Origin: Trichodesmium sp. MAG_R04
GTDB lineage: Bacteria > Cyanobacteriota > Cyanobacteriia > Cyanobacteriales > Microcoleaceae
DNA length: 11,720 nt
Direction: 5' to 3'
Assembly (NCBI GenBank): GCA_023356515.1
Contig: JAKQYG010000081.1
Coordinates: 1 to 11,720 of the forward strand
A model generated the notes under the pieces. That model worked only from the letters and a program-made list of their open reading frames with translations. It did no database searches and was not told the DNA's origin. Below are positions 6,256 to 11,720 of this stretch, one piece after another (within the stretch, counting starts at the first letter, position 1; every line of letters begins with the position of its first letter). Both the position numbers and the translations under genes were made by a program.

Positions 6256-7893
6256 ATGAATAAAAAACACGAGTCATCATTCTGGAAATCAATGACTAAC
6301 AAAGCATCAGAAGCCAGAGAAAATTTTGGTGAAAAAGTAAGAAATGTTAGGGATTCAATCAGAGATAACTCTTTGGAAGCTTCTAAAAATAAAGCTTCAG
6401 AAATGGAAGAATTTATCAGCAATAAAGCGTCAGATATTAGCAAATATTTTAGAAAAACTGCTAAAGAATCTACTTCAAAAAAACAGCCAAACAATTCAGA
6501 AGTCTGGCCAGAAAAAGAAAATTATTTAGAACAAGAAGAAATATATCATATATTTGTTAATTATCAAGTTGCTAGTCAGGGAGGCACTCAGAAAGTGACT
6601 TTGAAATCTGGTAAAAGCTATAATGTTAGAGTTCGTCCTAATAGCACTGAAGGCTCTACTTTACGACTACAAAAATGCGGTTTACAAGGTAATGATGCTT
6701 TCCTAGTTTTACATACTTTTTATAATCCTGAATTGAACCTAGACCGCCGGATGAATAATGTAGTAATTCGTGCATCAATTTATGAAAGAAGTAAAACTAG
6801 ATGTTTAGAAGCTTACAACAGAATTAATTATGGTTTATATATCTATGATTTGCCAGCACTCAATCTCTTGGATTTTATTGTAGAATTCTCAAATATAGAT
6901 TCAATTATTGGTTTAAGCTATAGAATTGCTAGTGAAAATTCCCGGTGGGTTGCCATTGATAAAGGTTTAGAACAAGTTTTAGATTCTAGTCAGTTAATGG
7001 AAATTCAAAAGCAAAATTTGAAAGGTATTTATCTGTACATTAAATCTGGAGAACCTCTACCTAGTTTTACTGATTTTAGACAATTAGATGCAATTATTTT
7101 AAATTTAGCGATCGCTTCCGAGTTAAAAGATAGATATTTATTAGCAAGTGCAACTTCAATTGCCATGAGAATAGATATATTAATTATAAATCTGATTTAT
7201 AGTAGTACGGAAATAGAGCAGAATAAGTATCCTCAATATTTATCTATTTATCAACAACTAAGAGAAGGAGCAAAAGTAGTAAAATTTGGAATGATTGAAA
7301 AATTAGATAGCGTAATTTTTCAATCAGAAATTCCTCAGATTTGTAAAATCGTATATCAGCTTTTAAGAGATAGATATTTTGAATCAAATTTAGAAGTATA
7401 TCAAAACGATTTTAAAATAGTTTTTAGCAAATTCAAGAAAAAAGAAAAGTTTGTCAAACAGCTAAAAAATTCAGAAAAAATTACAAATAGCTTTGGTAAT
7501 ATTGCGATTCAGCAAGGTATGTTAATTCAGGAAGTTGATGATGCTGTAAGTAGTGGTGGTGTTGGAGTATTGGCAGGAGTAAAAGTATTGAAAGGTGGAG
7601 AAGCTTTAATTGGTGCAGTAGGTGTAGTAGCGATCGCCCATACTTTAGAAATGAGTACACAGGAGAAAATTAAATTAGGAATTACTGAGAAAAGTAATTT
7701 TTCTGGAGAAGCTGCTTATAGTAGAATTATGAATGCCATTAATCAAGTTAGTTGGGTTATTGGTGATGAAGTAGAAAGAAAATTAGAGGAAAAAATTGAT
7801 ATTTTTAAGATGTTCAAAGGTAATGAAAATAGACAGCAAATTTTAAAAGAGTTGGAAACTAAGTTGTATACTTCAAAACTAGAATCTCAATAG
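6256..7893 (+). CDS. Unknown protein: LEA-like repeats plus DnaJ C-terminal-like segment
   Basis: This 545-residue protein belongs to no family I can name as a whole. Residues 1-75 are charged and helical with three NKAS(E/D) repeats (at 15, 45 and 56), like LEA or YtxH-type amphipathic helices. Residues about 97-155 resemble a DnaJ/CbpA C-terminal beta domain: ASQGGTQKVTL, then YNVRVRPNSTEGSTLRL, a short G-x-x-G turn, and NDAFLVLHTF. In true J proteins this pattern is the GG-T-tV-l / VrIPaGv-eGt-lRL / GDlyLvv series. No J domain (HPD) and no zinc-binding CxxCxGxG repeats are present. Residues 160-430 are mixed with long helices. Residues 434-463 are Gly/Val/Ala-rich and hydrophobic (GVGVLAGVKVLKGGEALIGA) and could contact a membrane. 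The end is a charged helix. Two GCGATCGC octamers inside it and base composition like its neighbours argue for long residence. The role is not inferable; a stress or chaperone-related scaffold is only a guess. Confidence 0.85.
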   Translation: MNKKHESSFWKSMTNKASEARENFGEKVRNVRDSIRDNSLEASKNKASEMEEFISNKASDISKYFRKTAKESTSKKQPNNSEVWPEKENYLEQEEIYHIFVNYQVASQGGTQKVTLKSGKSYNVRVRPNSTEGSTLRLQKCGLQGNDAFLVLHTFYNPELNLDRRMNNVVIRASIYERSKTRCLEAYNRINYGLYIYDLPALNLLDFIVEFSNIDSIIGLSYRIASENSRWVAIDKGLEQVLDSSQLMEIQKQNLKGIYLYIKSGEPLPSFTDFRQLDAIILNLAIASELKDRYLLASATSIAMRIDILIINLIYSSTEIEQNKYPQYLSIYQQLREGAKVVKFGMIEKLDSVIFQSEIPQICKIVYQLLRDRYFESNLEVYQNDFKIVFSKFKKKEKFVKQLKNSEKITNSFGNIAIQQGMLIQEVDDAVSSGGVGVLAGVKVLKGGEALIGAVGVVAIAHTLEMSTQEKIKLGITEKSNFSGEAAYSRIMNAINQVSWVIGDEVERKLEEKIDIFKMFKGNENRQQILKELETKLYTSKLESQ

Positions 7894-7912
7894 ACTTTTT
7901 CCACTACTATAA

Positions 7913-8158
7913 AGTATATTAGTTACTGAAGATTTAATGATGAAAGCTTTATCAGGAGATTTAGCTAGCAAAGTTAATCACTCATTAGAAGCAGGTTGCG
8001 ACTTAACATTGTACTGTGATGGTAAATTAGAAGATATGGAATACTTAGCAGATAATATTATTCCCATGAAACCGATATTATTTAATCCAAAAATATCTTC
8101 AATCAATAGGATTAGTCGTAAGGCTGATTTAAAGAATACTACATCAAGAAAATTATAA
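7913..8158 (+). pseudogene. C-terminal remnant of a NagZ-type beta-N-acetylhexosaminidase
   Basis: After a TAA at 7910, the frame reads SILVTEDLMMKALSGDLA and then LEAGCDLTLYCDGKLEDMEY. This matches the end of GH3 NagZ-type glycosidases: the nucleophile motif (V/F)(S/T)DDLxM, followed by AL-AGCD-vL-C-G-l--m. Only about the last 80 residues of a roughly 340-residue enzyme remain, and no N-terminal part is found upstream. The catalytic Asp of the DDL motif has become Glu (TEDL). The last residues, rich in Lys, Ser and Arg, look drifted. An ATG-started 73-residue ORF (7937-8158) exists inside it but lacks a ribosome binding site. It begins 20 bases after the unknown gene and ends 10 bases before the Hlip gene. 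Confidence 0.7.
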
Positions 8159-8168
8159 TTAATAATTT

Positions 8169-8369
8169 ATGTCAGAAAATGTTACTTCTTCATCTTCATC
8201 AGAACCTACCAAAAAAGCTGAAATTGCCAAGGAACCAGAACCTGCTTTTGGTTGGAACACTTACTCCGAAAGAATCAACGGCAGATTTGCTATGGTAGGA
8301 TTTATTATTTTATTATTACTAGAAGTATTGACCCATCAAGATTTATTTTCTTGGCTAGGTTTACGCTAA
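8169..8369 (+). CDS. High-light-inducible protein (Hlip / one-helix CAB-like)
   Basis: This 66-residue protein has the chlorophyll-binding one-helix signature ERINGRFAMVGF (34-45; E34, N37 and R39 are the pigment and charge-pair residues). A single transmembrane helix follows (about 40-55) and then a short DLFSWLGLR tail. Hlips (Scp proteins) sit in the thylakoid membrane, bind chlorophyll and carotenoid, and protect photosystem II assembly intermediates and chlorophyll synthesis under high light. The Ser/Glu/Lys-rich N-terminus (1-28) is presumably stromal/cytoplasmic. Length is typical. The ATG start lacks a strong Shine-Dalgarno; the short gap after the nagZ relic suggests its promoter lies within or upstream of that relic. 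The ycf66 and psbX genes, often near hli genes in cyanobacteria, lie within 3 kb. Confidence 0.93.
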   Translation: MSENVTSSSSSEPTKKAEIAKEPEPAFGWNTYSERINGRFAMVGFIILLLLEVLTHQDLFSWLGLR

Positions 8370-8426
8370 AAAAGTCTAGTTTTACTTGTATTATTTTCTT
8401 TGATTGTTTGATTGTTAATCTCTAAT

Positions 8427-8448
8427 TTTAGATACATTGACATCTAAA
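8427..8448 (-). repeat. Terminal hairpin of a decayed IS200/IS605-type element
   Basis: TTTAGAT (8427-8433) and ATCTAAA (8442-8448) form a perfect 7-base stem with an 8-base loop. It lies just beyond the 3' end of the tnpB tail on the minus strand. That is where IS200/IS605 elements keep the right-end hairpin recognised by their transposase. Assignment to the element is inferred from position. Confidence 0.45.
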
Positions 8449-8590
8449 GGCACCGGTTTTCCTACCGAGCCCTAGCCCCTCGGCGGGTCGACATTTCACA
8501 GGCTGCTGCTACTTTGGCAGTAGTCTTACACTTGCCGACCCGTCGGTTTTTTATCTCGGTATGCCCACCCGCGACTAATATATTTCCTGC
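8449..8590 (-). ncRNA. Candidate omega-RNA-like structured remnant
   Basis: A GC-rich island in AT-rich surroundings that folds strongly. CGGCGGGTCG (8481-8490) pairs with CGACCCGTCG (8536-8545), ten pairs with one G-U. Inside this, CTACT/AGTAG forms a nested hairpin, and CCGAG (8465-8469) can pair with CTCGG (8479-8483). In IS200/IS605 elements the guide omega RNA overlaps the tnpB 3' end and runs to the right end, which is what is seen here on the minus strand. Read on the plus strand, CCGA-CCCG-TCGG plus six T (8535-8552) would also act as a small terminator after the Hlip gene. Whether any RNA is made is unknown. Confidence 0.42.
8462..8590 (-). pseudogene. tnpB 3'-end fragment (first tail)
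   Basis: The minus-strand frame reads AGNILVAGGHTEIKNRRVGK, then CKTTAKVAAACEMSTRR and GARAR, to TAG at 8464-8462. This resembles the stretch following the last RuvC motif (DRD-NAA-NIL) at the end of cyanobacterial TnpB proteins. Only about 43 codons remain; the RuvC domain and zinc ribbon are gone. It is a different TnpB subfamily from the fragment at 9530-9751, judging by the sequence. Identification rests on motif memory. Confidence 0.5.
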
Positions 8591-8635
8591 GAACTAAAAA
8601 CCAACAAGGACTAGAGCAGTGAAAAAAAATAAACT

Positions 8636-8658
8636 AAAAAGTCGCCCTAGAAGGGCGA
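8636..8658 (-). terminator. Rho-independent terminator of the PPC-domain gene
   Basis: TCGCCCT (8642-8648) and AGGGCGA (8652-8658) form a perfect 7-base GC-rich stem with a 3-base loop. On the minus strand it is followed by C and five T (complement of 8636-8640). It lies 84 bases after the stop of the minus-strand gene ending at 8742. Confidence 0.75.
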
Positions 8659-8741
8659 GGCTTTAAACCCAATCTTTCGGTAAAAACCCAAATTGTAAGG
8701 TTTGGTTTCATTTTGTTTTAACCTAAGATGTCAAGAAGATA

Positions 8742-9404
8742 TCAAAAATCTGATGTCTGTCCTGATTGAATTACTTGCAAATCATACTCACCTCTACCTG
8801 TTTTATCGTAAGAGTTAACTATTACACGATATTCGCCTGTAATAGTTAAGGTAATCGTTAGTTGAGAGTTTTTGTTATTTTCATCAACATCATCATTTTC
8901 TCCAAGTAGCTCATTAGTGGGACTAAAGACTGCTAAATAAGTATCGAAACTAGGACTTTCTAAGGTTATAAATACTACCTGACCTTCTTTACCTTCAAAA
9001 GTATGTTCATCGTAAATACTTTCATCAGATGGTAGCACTAAGTCACCATCACTAAGTGTTCCTTTTTGCTGCAAGATTACTTCTTGTTCTTTGGGAGGTG
9101 AAGTACTTTCTGGTGATGGACTTTCCTCTACAGTTGGTGTAGTTTCTAGTAGTGGGGTTACTTTTGGAGTTGGAATAGTTTCCAGTAGTGGGGTTACTTT
9201 TGGAGTTGGAATAGTTTCTAGTAGTGGGGTTACTTTTGGAGTTGGAATATCCTGAACTACAATTTCAGACTTCGTTGAGTTTTCATCTGTATAGCTAAAA
9301 TTCACAACTGCCTGATTAAATGGAAATACAAAGGAAAACAAAGGTTTTCCCAAAATAGTTAATAGAGTAAAAGGAGCGATCGCCCAAAATGTTGCTTGAC
9401 GCAT
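8742..9404 (-). CDS. Secreted or membrane-anchored PPC-domain protein with Thr/Pro repeats
   Basis: This 220-residue protein has an N-terminal hydrophobic segment (about 5-28) that would act as a signal peptide or anchor. A Thr/Pro/Glu-rich linker (50-108) contains three perfect IPTPKVTPLLET repeats (53-64, 65-76 and 77-88). A C-terminal bacterial pre-peptidase (PPC) domain follows at about 114-212. Typical PPC features are a GTLSDGDLVLPSD opening, SFDTYLAVFSPTNELLGEND (152-171) and TGEYRVIVNSYDKTGRGEYD (189-208). PPC domains are beta-sandwiches usually appended to secreted peptidases. Here there is no catalytic domain, so it may be an adaptor or surface-binding protein; its role is unknown. 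GAGGTG (9409-9414, complement) just before ATG 9404 is a strong Shine-Dalgarno. The gene is flanked on both sides by IS200/IS605 tails. Confidence 0.85.
   Translation of the reverse strand: MRQATFWAIAPFTLLTILGKPLFSFVFPFNQAVVNFSYTDENSTKSEIVVQDIPTPKVTPLLETIPTPKVTPLLETIPTPKVTPLLETTPTVEESPSPESTSPPKEQEVILQQKGTLSDGDLVLPSDESIYDEHTFEGKEGQVVFITLESPSFDTYLAVFSPTNELLGENDDVDENNKNSQLTITLTITGEYRVIVNSYDKTGRGEYDLQVIQSGQTSDF
9141..9248. repeat. Three 36-base tandem repeats in the PPC-domain gene
   Basis: Copies at 9141-9176, 9177-9212 and 9213-9248 are identical except for one T/C difference in the second copy. Each encodes IPTPKVTPLLET, and the length is a multiple of three, so copy number can change without breaking the frame. 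The near-identity points to recent expansion. Confidence 0.92.
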
Positions 9405-9451
9405 TAATCACCTCAAATATATTACTTAAACTCTTCAAGTGACATACTCCC

Positions 9452-9529
9452 ACACTAAGCTTATGTTATAGTGTAGGCCTATGGCTTTATAGTCCAGGTA
9501 ATCCGTTGGACACCAAGACCTTTAAGGGC
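9452..9529 (-). ncRNA. Candidate omega-RNA / right-end remnant (second tail)
   Basis: Directly beyond the second tnpB tail on the minus strand are three hairpins. AGGGC/GCCCT (9525-9529 with 9535-9539) overlaps the tnpB stop. GTCCA/TGGAC (9492-9496 with 9507-9511) is next. ACACTA/TAGTGT (9452-9457 with 9469-9474, 11-base loop) is last and in the position of a right-end palindrome. This order matches an omega RNA running from the tnpB end to the element terminus. Function and transcription are not shown. Confidence 0.42.
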
Positions 9530-9751
9530 TCAATGCCCTACCGCCCTGTTTTTTATATTTATCGCTACGTTTACGTCACGGTCTATTACTATACCGCAGT
9601 GCGGACAAGAATGAATTCTTTTGGATAATTCTTTGGGAACTTTTTCACTACAATTTGAGCAATCTTGGTTGGTATGCGCTCTGTTCACAGCTATAGTTTT
9701 TACTCCAGTATTTTCAGCTTTGACAGTAAGAATAGATATACTAATTCTGAG
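9530..9751 (-). pseudogene. tnpB C-terminal fragment (second tail), IS200/IS605-type
   Basis: The minus-strand frame reads ILTVKAENTGVKTIAVNRAH, then TNQDCSNCSEKVPKELSKRI, HSCPHCGIVIDRD and VNVAINIKNRAVGH, to TGA at 9532-9530. The C-xx-C and C-xx-C pairs are the TnpB zinc ribbon. IDRDVNVAINI is the last RuvC motif, with its catalytic Asp retained. All upstream RuvC and DNA-binding parts are missing, since an in-frame TAA stands at 9754-9752. No tnpA is present. It is a truncated, inactive transposon-encoded nuclease gene. Confidence 0.85.
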
Positions 9752-10046
9752 TTATAAACCTTTCTGTTCAGGAATAAGGATTTTATTATCTACACAAGTT
9801 AAACTTGCTAAACTCCATATCATCTGAGTTCTTTCAACAAAATTCTAGACTTTATTTATTTAATTCTCATTCCTAATCTAGCTTTTTAGTAACAAGGAAT
9901 AAGGAAACTAGGAATTGATAATCAAAACTTTTCCAAACAGAGTGAGATACAGTTTTCCTAGGCAATATGCCCATCTTACTTATAGACTATCATAGGTTAT
10001 GCCAGATTATCGCCAAAAGTTACTAGACCCTGATTACGTAATGTTA
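9752..10046. other. Intergenic region, probable decayed sequence
   Basis: Upstream of the tnpB tail the same minus-strand frame reads VERTQMIWSLASLTCVDN and EQKGL before the TAA. I could not tie this to TnpB; it may be foreign flanking sequence. The rest is AT-rich without a gene or a clear terminator for ycf66, which ends at 10047. Confidence 0.4.
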
Positions 10047-10934
10047 TTAAGAATTTATAGAACCATCAACATCATTATCATGATAATCCATAGGAGTATA
10101 TTCTACATAATCCGCAGATTTCACTTCTCTACCAGCAGATGATGCTTCTGGAGGACGAGTTTTCCTAGCTCTAGAAGGTCTTTCTTCTGAATAACTGGCT
10201 ATGGAAGTGGGCTCAATACTACGGTTACGGGAGATTCTTTCTTCATCAGTTGCAGTCTCAGAGCTATATCTACTGCTATAACGACGTGGTTTATCTTCTT
10301 GCCTATTGGCATCACCAAAGTTTTCCTGACTGCGAAAGCTAGGTCGCCTATTTTCTTGCTCTACAGAAGTTTCCCAATCTTCAGATGATCTAGAATAATC
10401 TCCAGGGCGACCACTGCGCTTGCGTAATTTTGCTTTTGGTTCTCCTTGTTGATCGTAATCGCTTTTGCGAGAGGGACGACGGCGGTAGTCATCTTCATAA
10501 TAATCTGCTCTAGAATAACTATTATCTCGGGTTCCCCTGATGCGACGTTTAGCAGGATATTCCCCTAATTGCTCTAATTCATCGAATTCTGTTTCTGCAT
10601 AGCTATAAAAAGGACTAGTTGGCCGTTCTTCATCTATAATGGGAGATGTGCGTTCCTTAGCTTGCTTAGTTGTTATTTCTCTTAGGCTTATGGCTTCTAC
10701 TGCAAAGAATATAGTAGAACCTGTTAATAAGAATTGACCAAAAGCTAAAATTGGGTCTAGTCGCCAGCCTTGAAATATTAAAATACCTCCAGATAATAAA
10801 CCAATTGCTGCAAAGAAAATATCATGATCTCTTGCTAACTTCGGACGCCATGTACGCATAAAGTAGAGGCCAGCTCCAGCGAAGGCCAAAACTATTCCGA
10901 TGAGAGTCTGAAATCCAAATCCTAGGTTGAGCAT
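10047..10934 (-). CDS. ycf66: Ycf66 family membrane protein
   Basis: This 295-residue protein has three predicted transmembrane segments near the N-terminus (about 8-26, 38-55 and 62-80). They carry the family sequence of a short GLYFMRTWRP loop and FQGWRLDPILAFGQ between helices two and three. From about residue 90 to the end it is a low-complexity, Arg/Glu/Ser/Tyr-rich tail that should be disordered and cytoplasmic. Ycf66 occurs in cyanobacteria and some plastids; its biochemical role is not established. ATG 10934 is preceded by AGGAG (10942-10946, complement) at seven bases. It lies 141 bases downstream of psbX in the same direction, an association seen in other cyanobacteria, so the two may be co-transcribed. 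Confidence 0.88.
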   Translation of the reverse strand: MLNLGFGFQTLIGIVLAFAGAGLYFMRTWRPKLARDHDIFFAAIGLLSGGILIFQGWRLDPILAFGQFLLTGSTIFFAVEAISLREITTKQAKERTSPIIDEERPTSPFYSYAETEFDELEQLGEYPAKRRIRGTRDNSYSRADYYEDDYRRRPSRKSDYDQQGEPKAKLRKRSGRPGDYSRSSEDWETSVEQENRRPSFRSQENFGDANRQEDKPRRYSSRYSSETATDEERISRNRSIEPTSIASYSEERPSRARKTRPPEASSAGREVKSADYVEYTPMDYHDNDVDGSINS

Positions 10935-10963
10935 TATAAATCTCCTAATTTAGTAACAAAGAA

Positions 10964-11027
10964 AAACCTCAGTTTATTCGGGTTGGACAGTTTTATCATT
11001 GTCTCCCTTCTACTTTAGCTGAGGTTT
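10964..11027 (-). terminator. Inverted repeat with U-run between psbX and ycf66
   Basis: AAACCTCAG (10964-10972) and CTGAGGTTT (11019-11027) form a perfect 9-base stem around a 46-base loop. On the minus strand the second arm ends in five T followed by C and further T. It could partly terminate psbX transcripts or act as an attenuator in front of ycf66. The large loop makes a classical terminator less certain. Confidence 0.4.
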
Positions 11028-11075
11028 AAAATAAAGGTTAGGTTAATCTGACAGAAGACAGTGTTCTGTATGAGT

Positions 11076-11195
11076 CTAAGAACGGGTAACTTTGTCCTTT
11101 TGGCTTACGAATATCAGAAAAATTGTGGCTGGAATTACTACAATTAAGGTTCCTGCCAAAATACTGAAGAAGAAGTTTGATAAAGAAGGAGTCAT
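11076..11195 (-). CDS. psbX: Photosystem II protein PsbX
   Basis: A 39-residue single-helix protein beginning MTPSLSNFFFSILAGTLIVV and continuing IPATIFLIFVSQKDKVTRS. This is the PsbX pattern: a lumenal TPSLSNF start, one transmembrane helix (about 10-32) and an FVSQKD-type stromal end. PsbX is a low-molecular-weight subunit at the periphery of photosystem II near cytochrome b559, affecting quinone turnover at the QB site. ATG 11195 has AGGA (complement of 11205-11208) nine bases upstream. Full length for the family. It is followed in the same direction by ycf66. Confidence 0.95.
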   Translation of the reverse strand: MTPSLSNFFFSILAGTLIVVIPATIFLIFVSQKDKVTRS

Positions 11196-11424
11196 AAATT
11201 ATTATCCTTTGTTACAAAAATTGATTTCCTTTAGTTTTTAATATTAGTATATTTGGTCAAAAATTTTTCCTCACATTTATAAGTGGGCCTTGTTTTCAGG
11301 ATGCTTGTGGTAAAGATTTGCTACTTTAATAATGAATCTATGTGAAAATAAATTTAATACTCTTAACAATTTGCAATACAATAATATTAATTTTATTTAC
11401 AAAAGTTAATTTTTAGTTGGCTTT

Positions 11425-11709
11425 ATGGACAATTTAACATTAGTTAATTGGACTCTAGGTATTACCCTGGGGTTGATGACTTTCTTATTTATCTTCCGAA
11501 TTGTTCTGACATGGTATCCTCAGGTAAATATTAATCAATTTCCGTTTAATTTAATTTTTTGGCCTACGGAACCATTCTTAGCTCCTACGAGAAAAATTGT
11601 GCCTCCTCTGGGTGGGGTAGATATTAGCCCAATTATTTGGGTAGGTATTTTCAGCTTGCTGCGAGAGATGCTTTTAGGTCAGCAAGGTCTATTGAAAATT
11701 ATGCTGTAG
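11425..11709 (+). CDS. YggT / Ycf19 family membrane protein
   Basis: This 94-residue protein has a YggT domain: a first transmembrane helix (about 8-30, ending FRIVLTWYP), the conserved loop FWPTEPFLAPTRKIVPPLGG (46-65), then DISPIIW and a second helix (about 66-85). Cyanobacterial and plastid members (Ycf19/CCB3-like) are thylakoid or plasma membrane proteins. They have been linked to membrane or nucleoid organisation and, for CCB3, to cytochrome b6 maturation. The precise function of this copy is open. It is complete: ATG 11425 to TAG 11709, with no strong Shine-Dalgarno. It is divergent from psbX across 229 bases that should hold both promoters. Confidence 0.9.
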   Translation: MDNLTLVNWTLGITLGLMTFLFIFRIVLTWYPQVNINQFPFNLIFWPTEPFLAPTRKIVPPLGGVDISPIIWVGIFSLLREMLLGQQGLLKIML

Positions 11710-11720
11710 CTAAAAATGAA

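Noticed and set aside
8449..8560. GC-rich structured island as an SRP RNA, 6S RNA or cobalamin riboswitch
   Set aside because: The diagnostic conserved motifs of those RNAs are not present; the tnpB-tail reading on the minus strand explains the sequence better.
9141..9248. Tandem repeats as a CRISPR array
   Set aside because: The copies are contiguous with no spacers and encode a protein linker in frame.
9621..9827. 68-codon plus-strand ORF
   Set aside because: It is the complement of the TnpB zinc-ribbon region, which reads clearly on the minus strand.
9999..10139. Plus-strand frame beginning MPDYRQKLLDPDYVMLL
   Set aside because: The first residues look protein-like, but there is no ribosome binding site and most of it runs antisense through the ycf66 3' end into low-quality sequence.

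Overview
The window looks like a chromosomal segment of a low-GC cyanobacterium. Three things support this. There are at least eight copies of the cyanobacterial octamer GCGATCGC (at 60, 715, 847, 2657, 3880, 7108, 7630 and 9376). There is a set of photosynthesis genes: psbX, ycf66, a high-light-inducible protein (Hlip) and a YggT/Ycf19 protein. There is also a cyanobacterial/Ycf21-type chorismate lyase, the enzyme that feeds plastoquinone synthesis. I cannot assign a genus from sequence alone.

Layout. Positions 1-970 are a gene graveyard: the tail of an unidentified frame, an IS5-type transposase broken into three frames, and a second unrecognised coding remnant. Positions 974-3100 (minus strand) carry a PlsC-type acyltransferase and a NADAR-domain protein. 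Between them, on the plus strand, lies another short broken frame. purF (3406-4887, plus) converges on the chorismate lyase gene (5013-5633, minus). A 620-base AT-rich spacer with two adjacent palindromes precedes a 545-residue protein of unknown function (6256-7893). That protein combines LEA-like helical repeats, a DnaJ C-terminal-like beta segment and a long helical C-terminal part. It is followed by the C-terminal quarter of a NagZ-type glycosidase (a relic) and an Hlip gene.

Positions 8427-9751 hold a minus-strand secreted or anchored PPC-domain protein with three 36-base tandem repeats. It is bracketed by the 3' ends of two different IS200/IS605-type tnpB genes. Each tail keeps structured sequence of the kind found in omega RNAs and a terminal hairpin, but the rest of each tnpB is gone. 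The right end carries ycf66 and psbX (minus, same direction), then a divergent yggT gene.

Functionally the intact genes are mostly housekeeping: de novo purine synthesis (PurF), plastoquinone head-group supply (chorismate lyase), phospholipid acylation, photosystem II assembly and photoprotection (PsbX, Hlip, possibly Ycf66) and membrane organisation (YggT). The unusual material is the uncharacterised DnaJ-CTD-like protein, the two orphan tnpB/omega-RNA tails, and the orphan NADAR protein. I see no complete defence island, CRISPR array, rRNA or tRNA.
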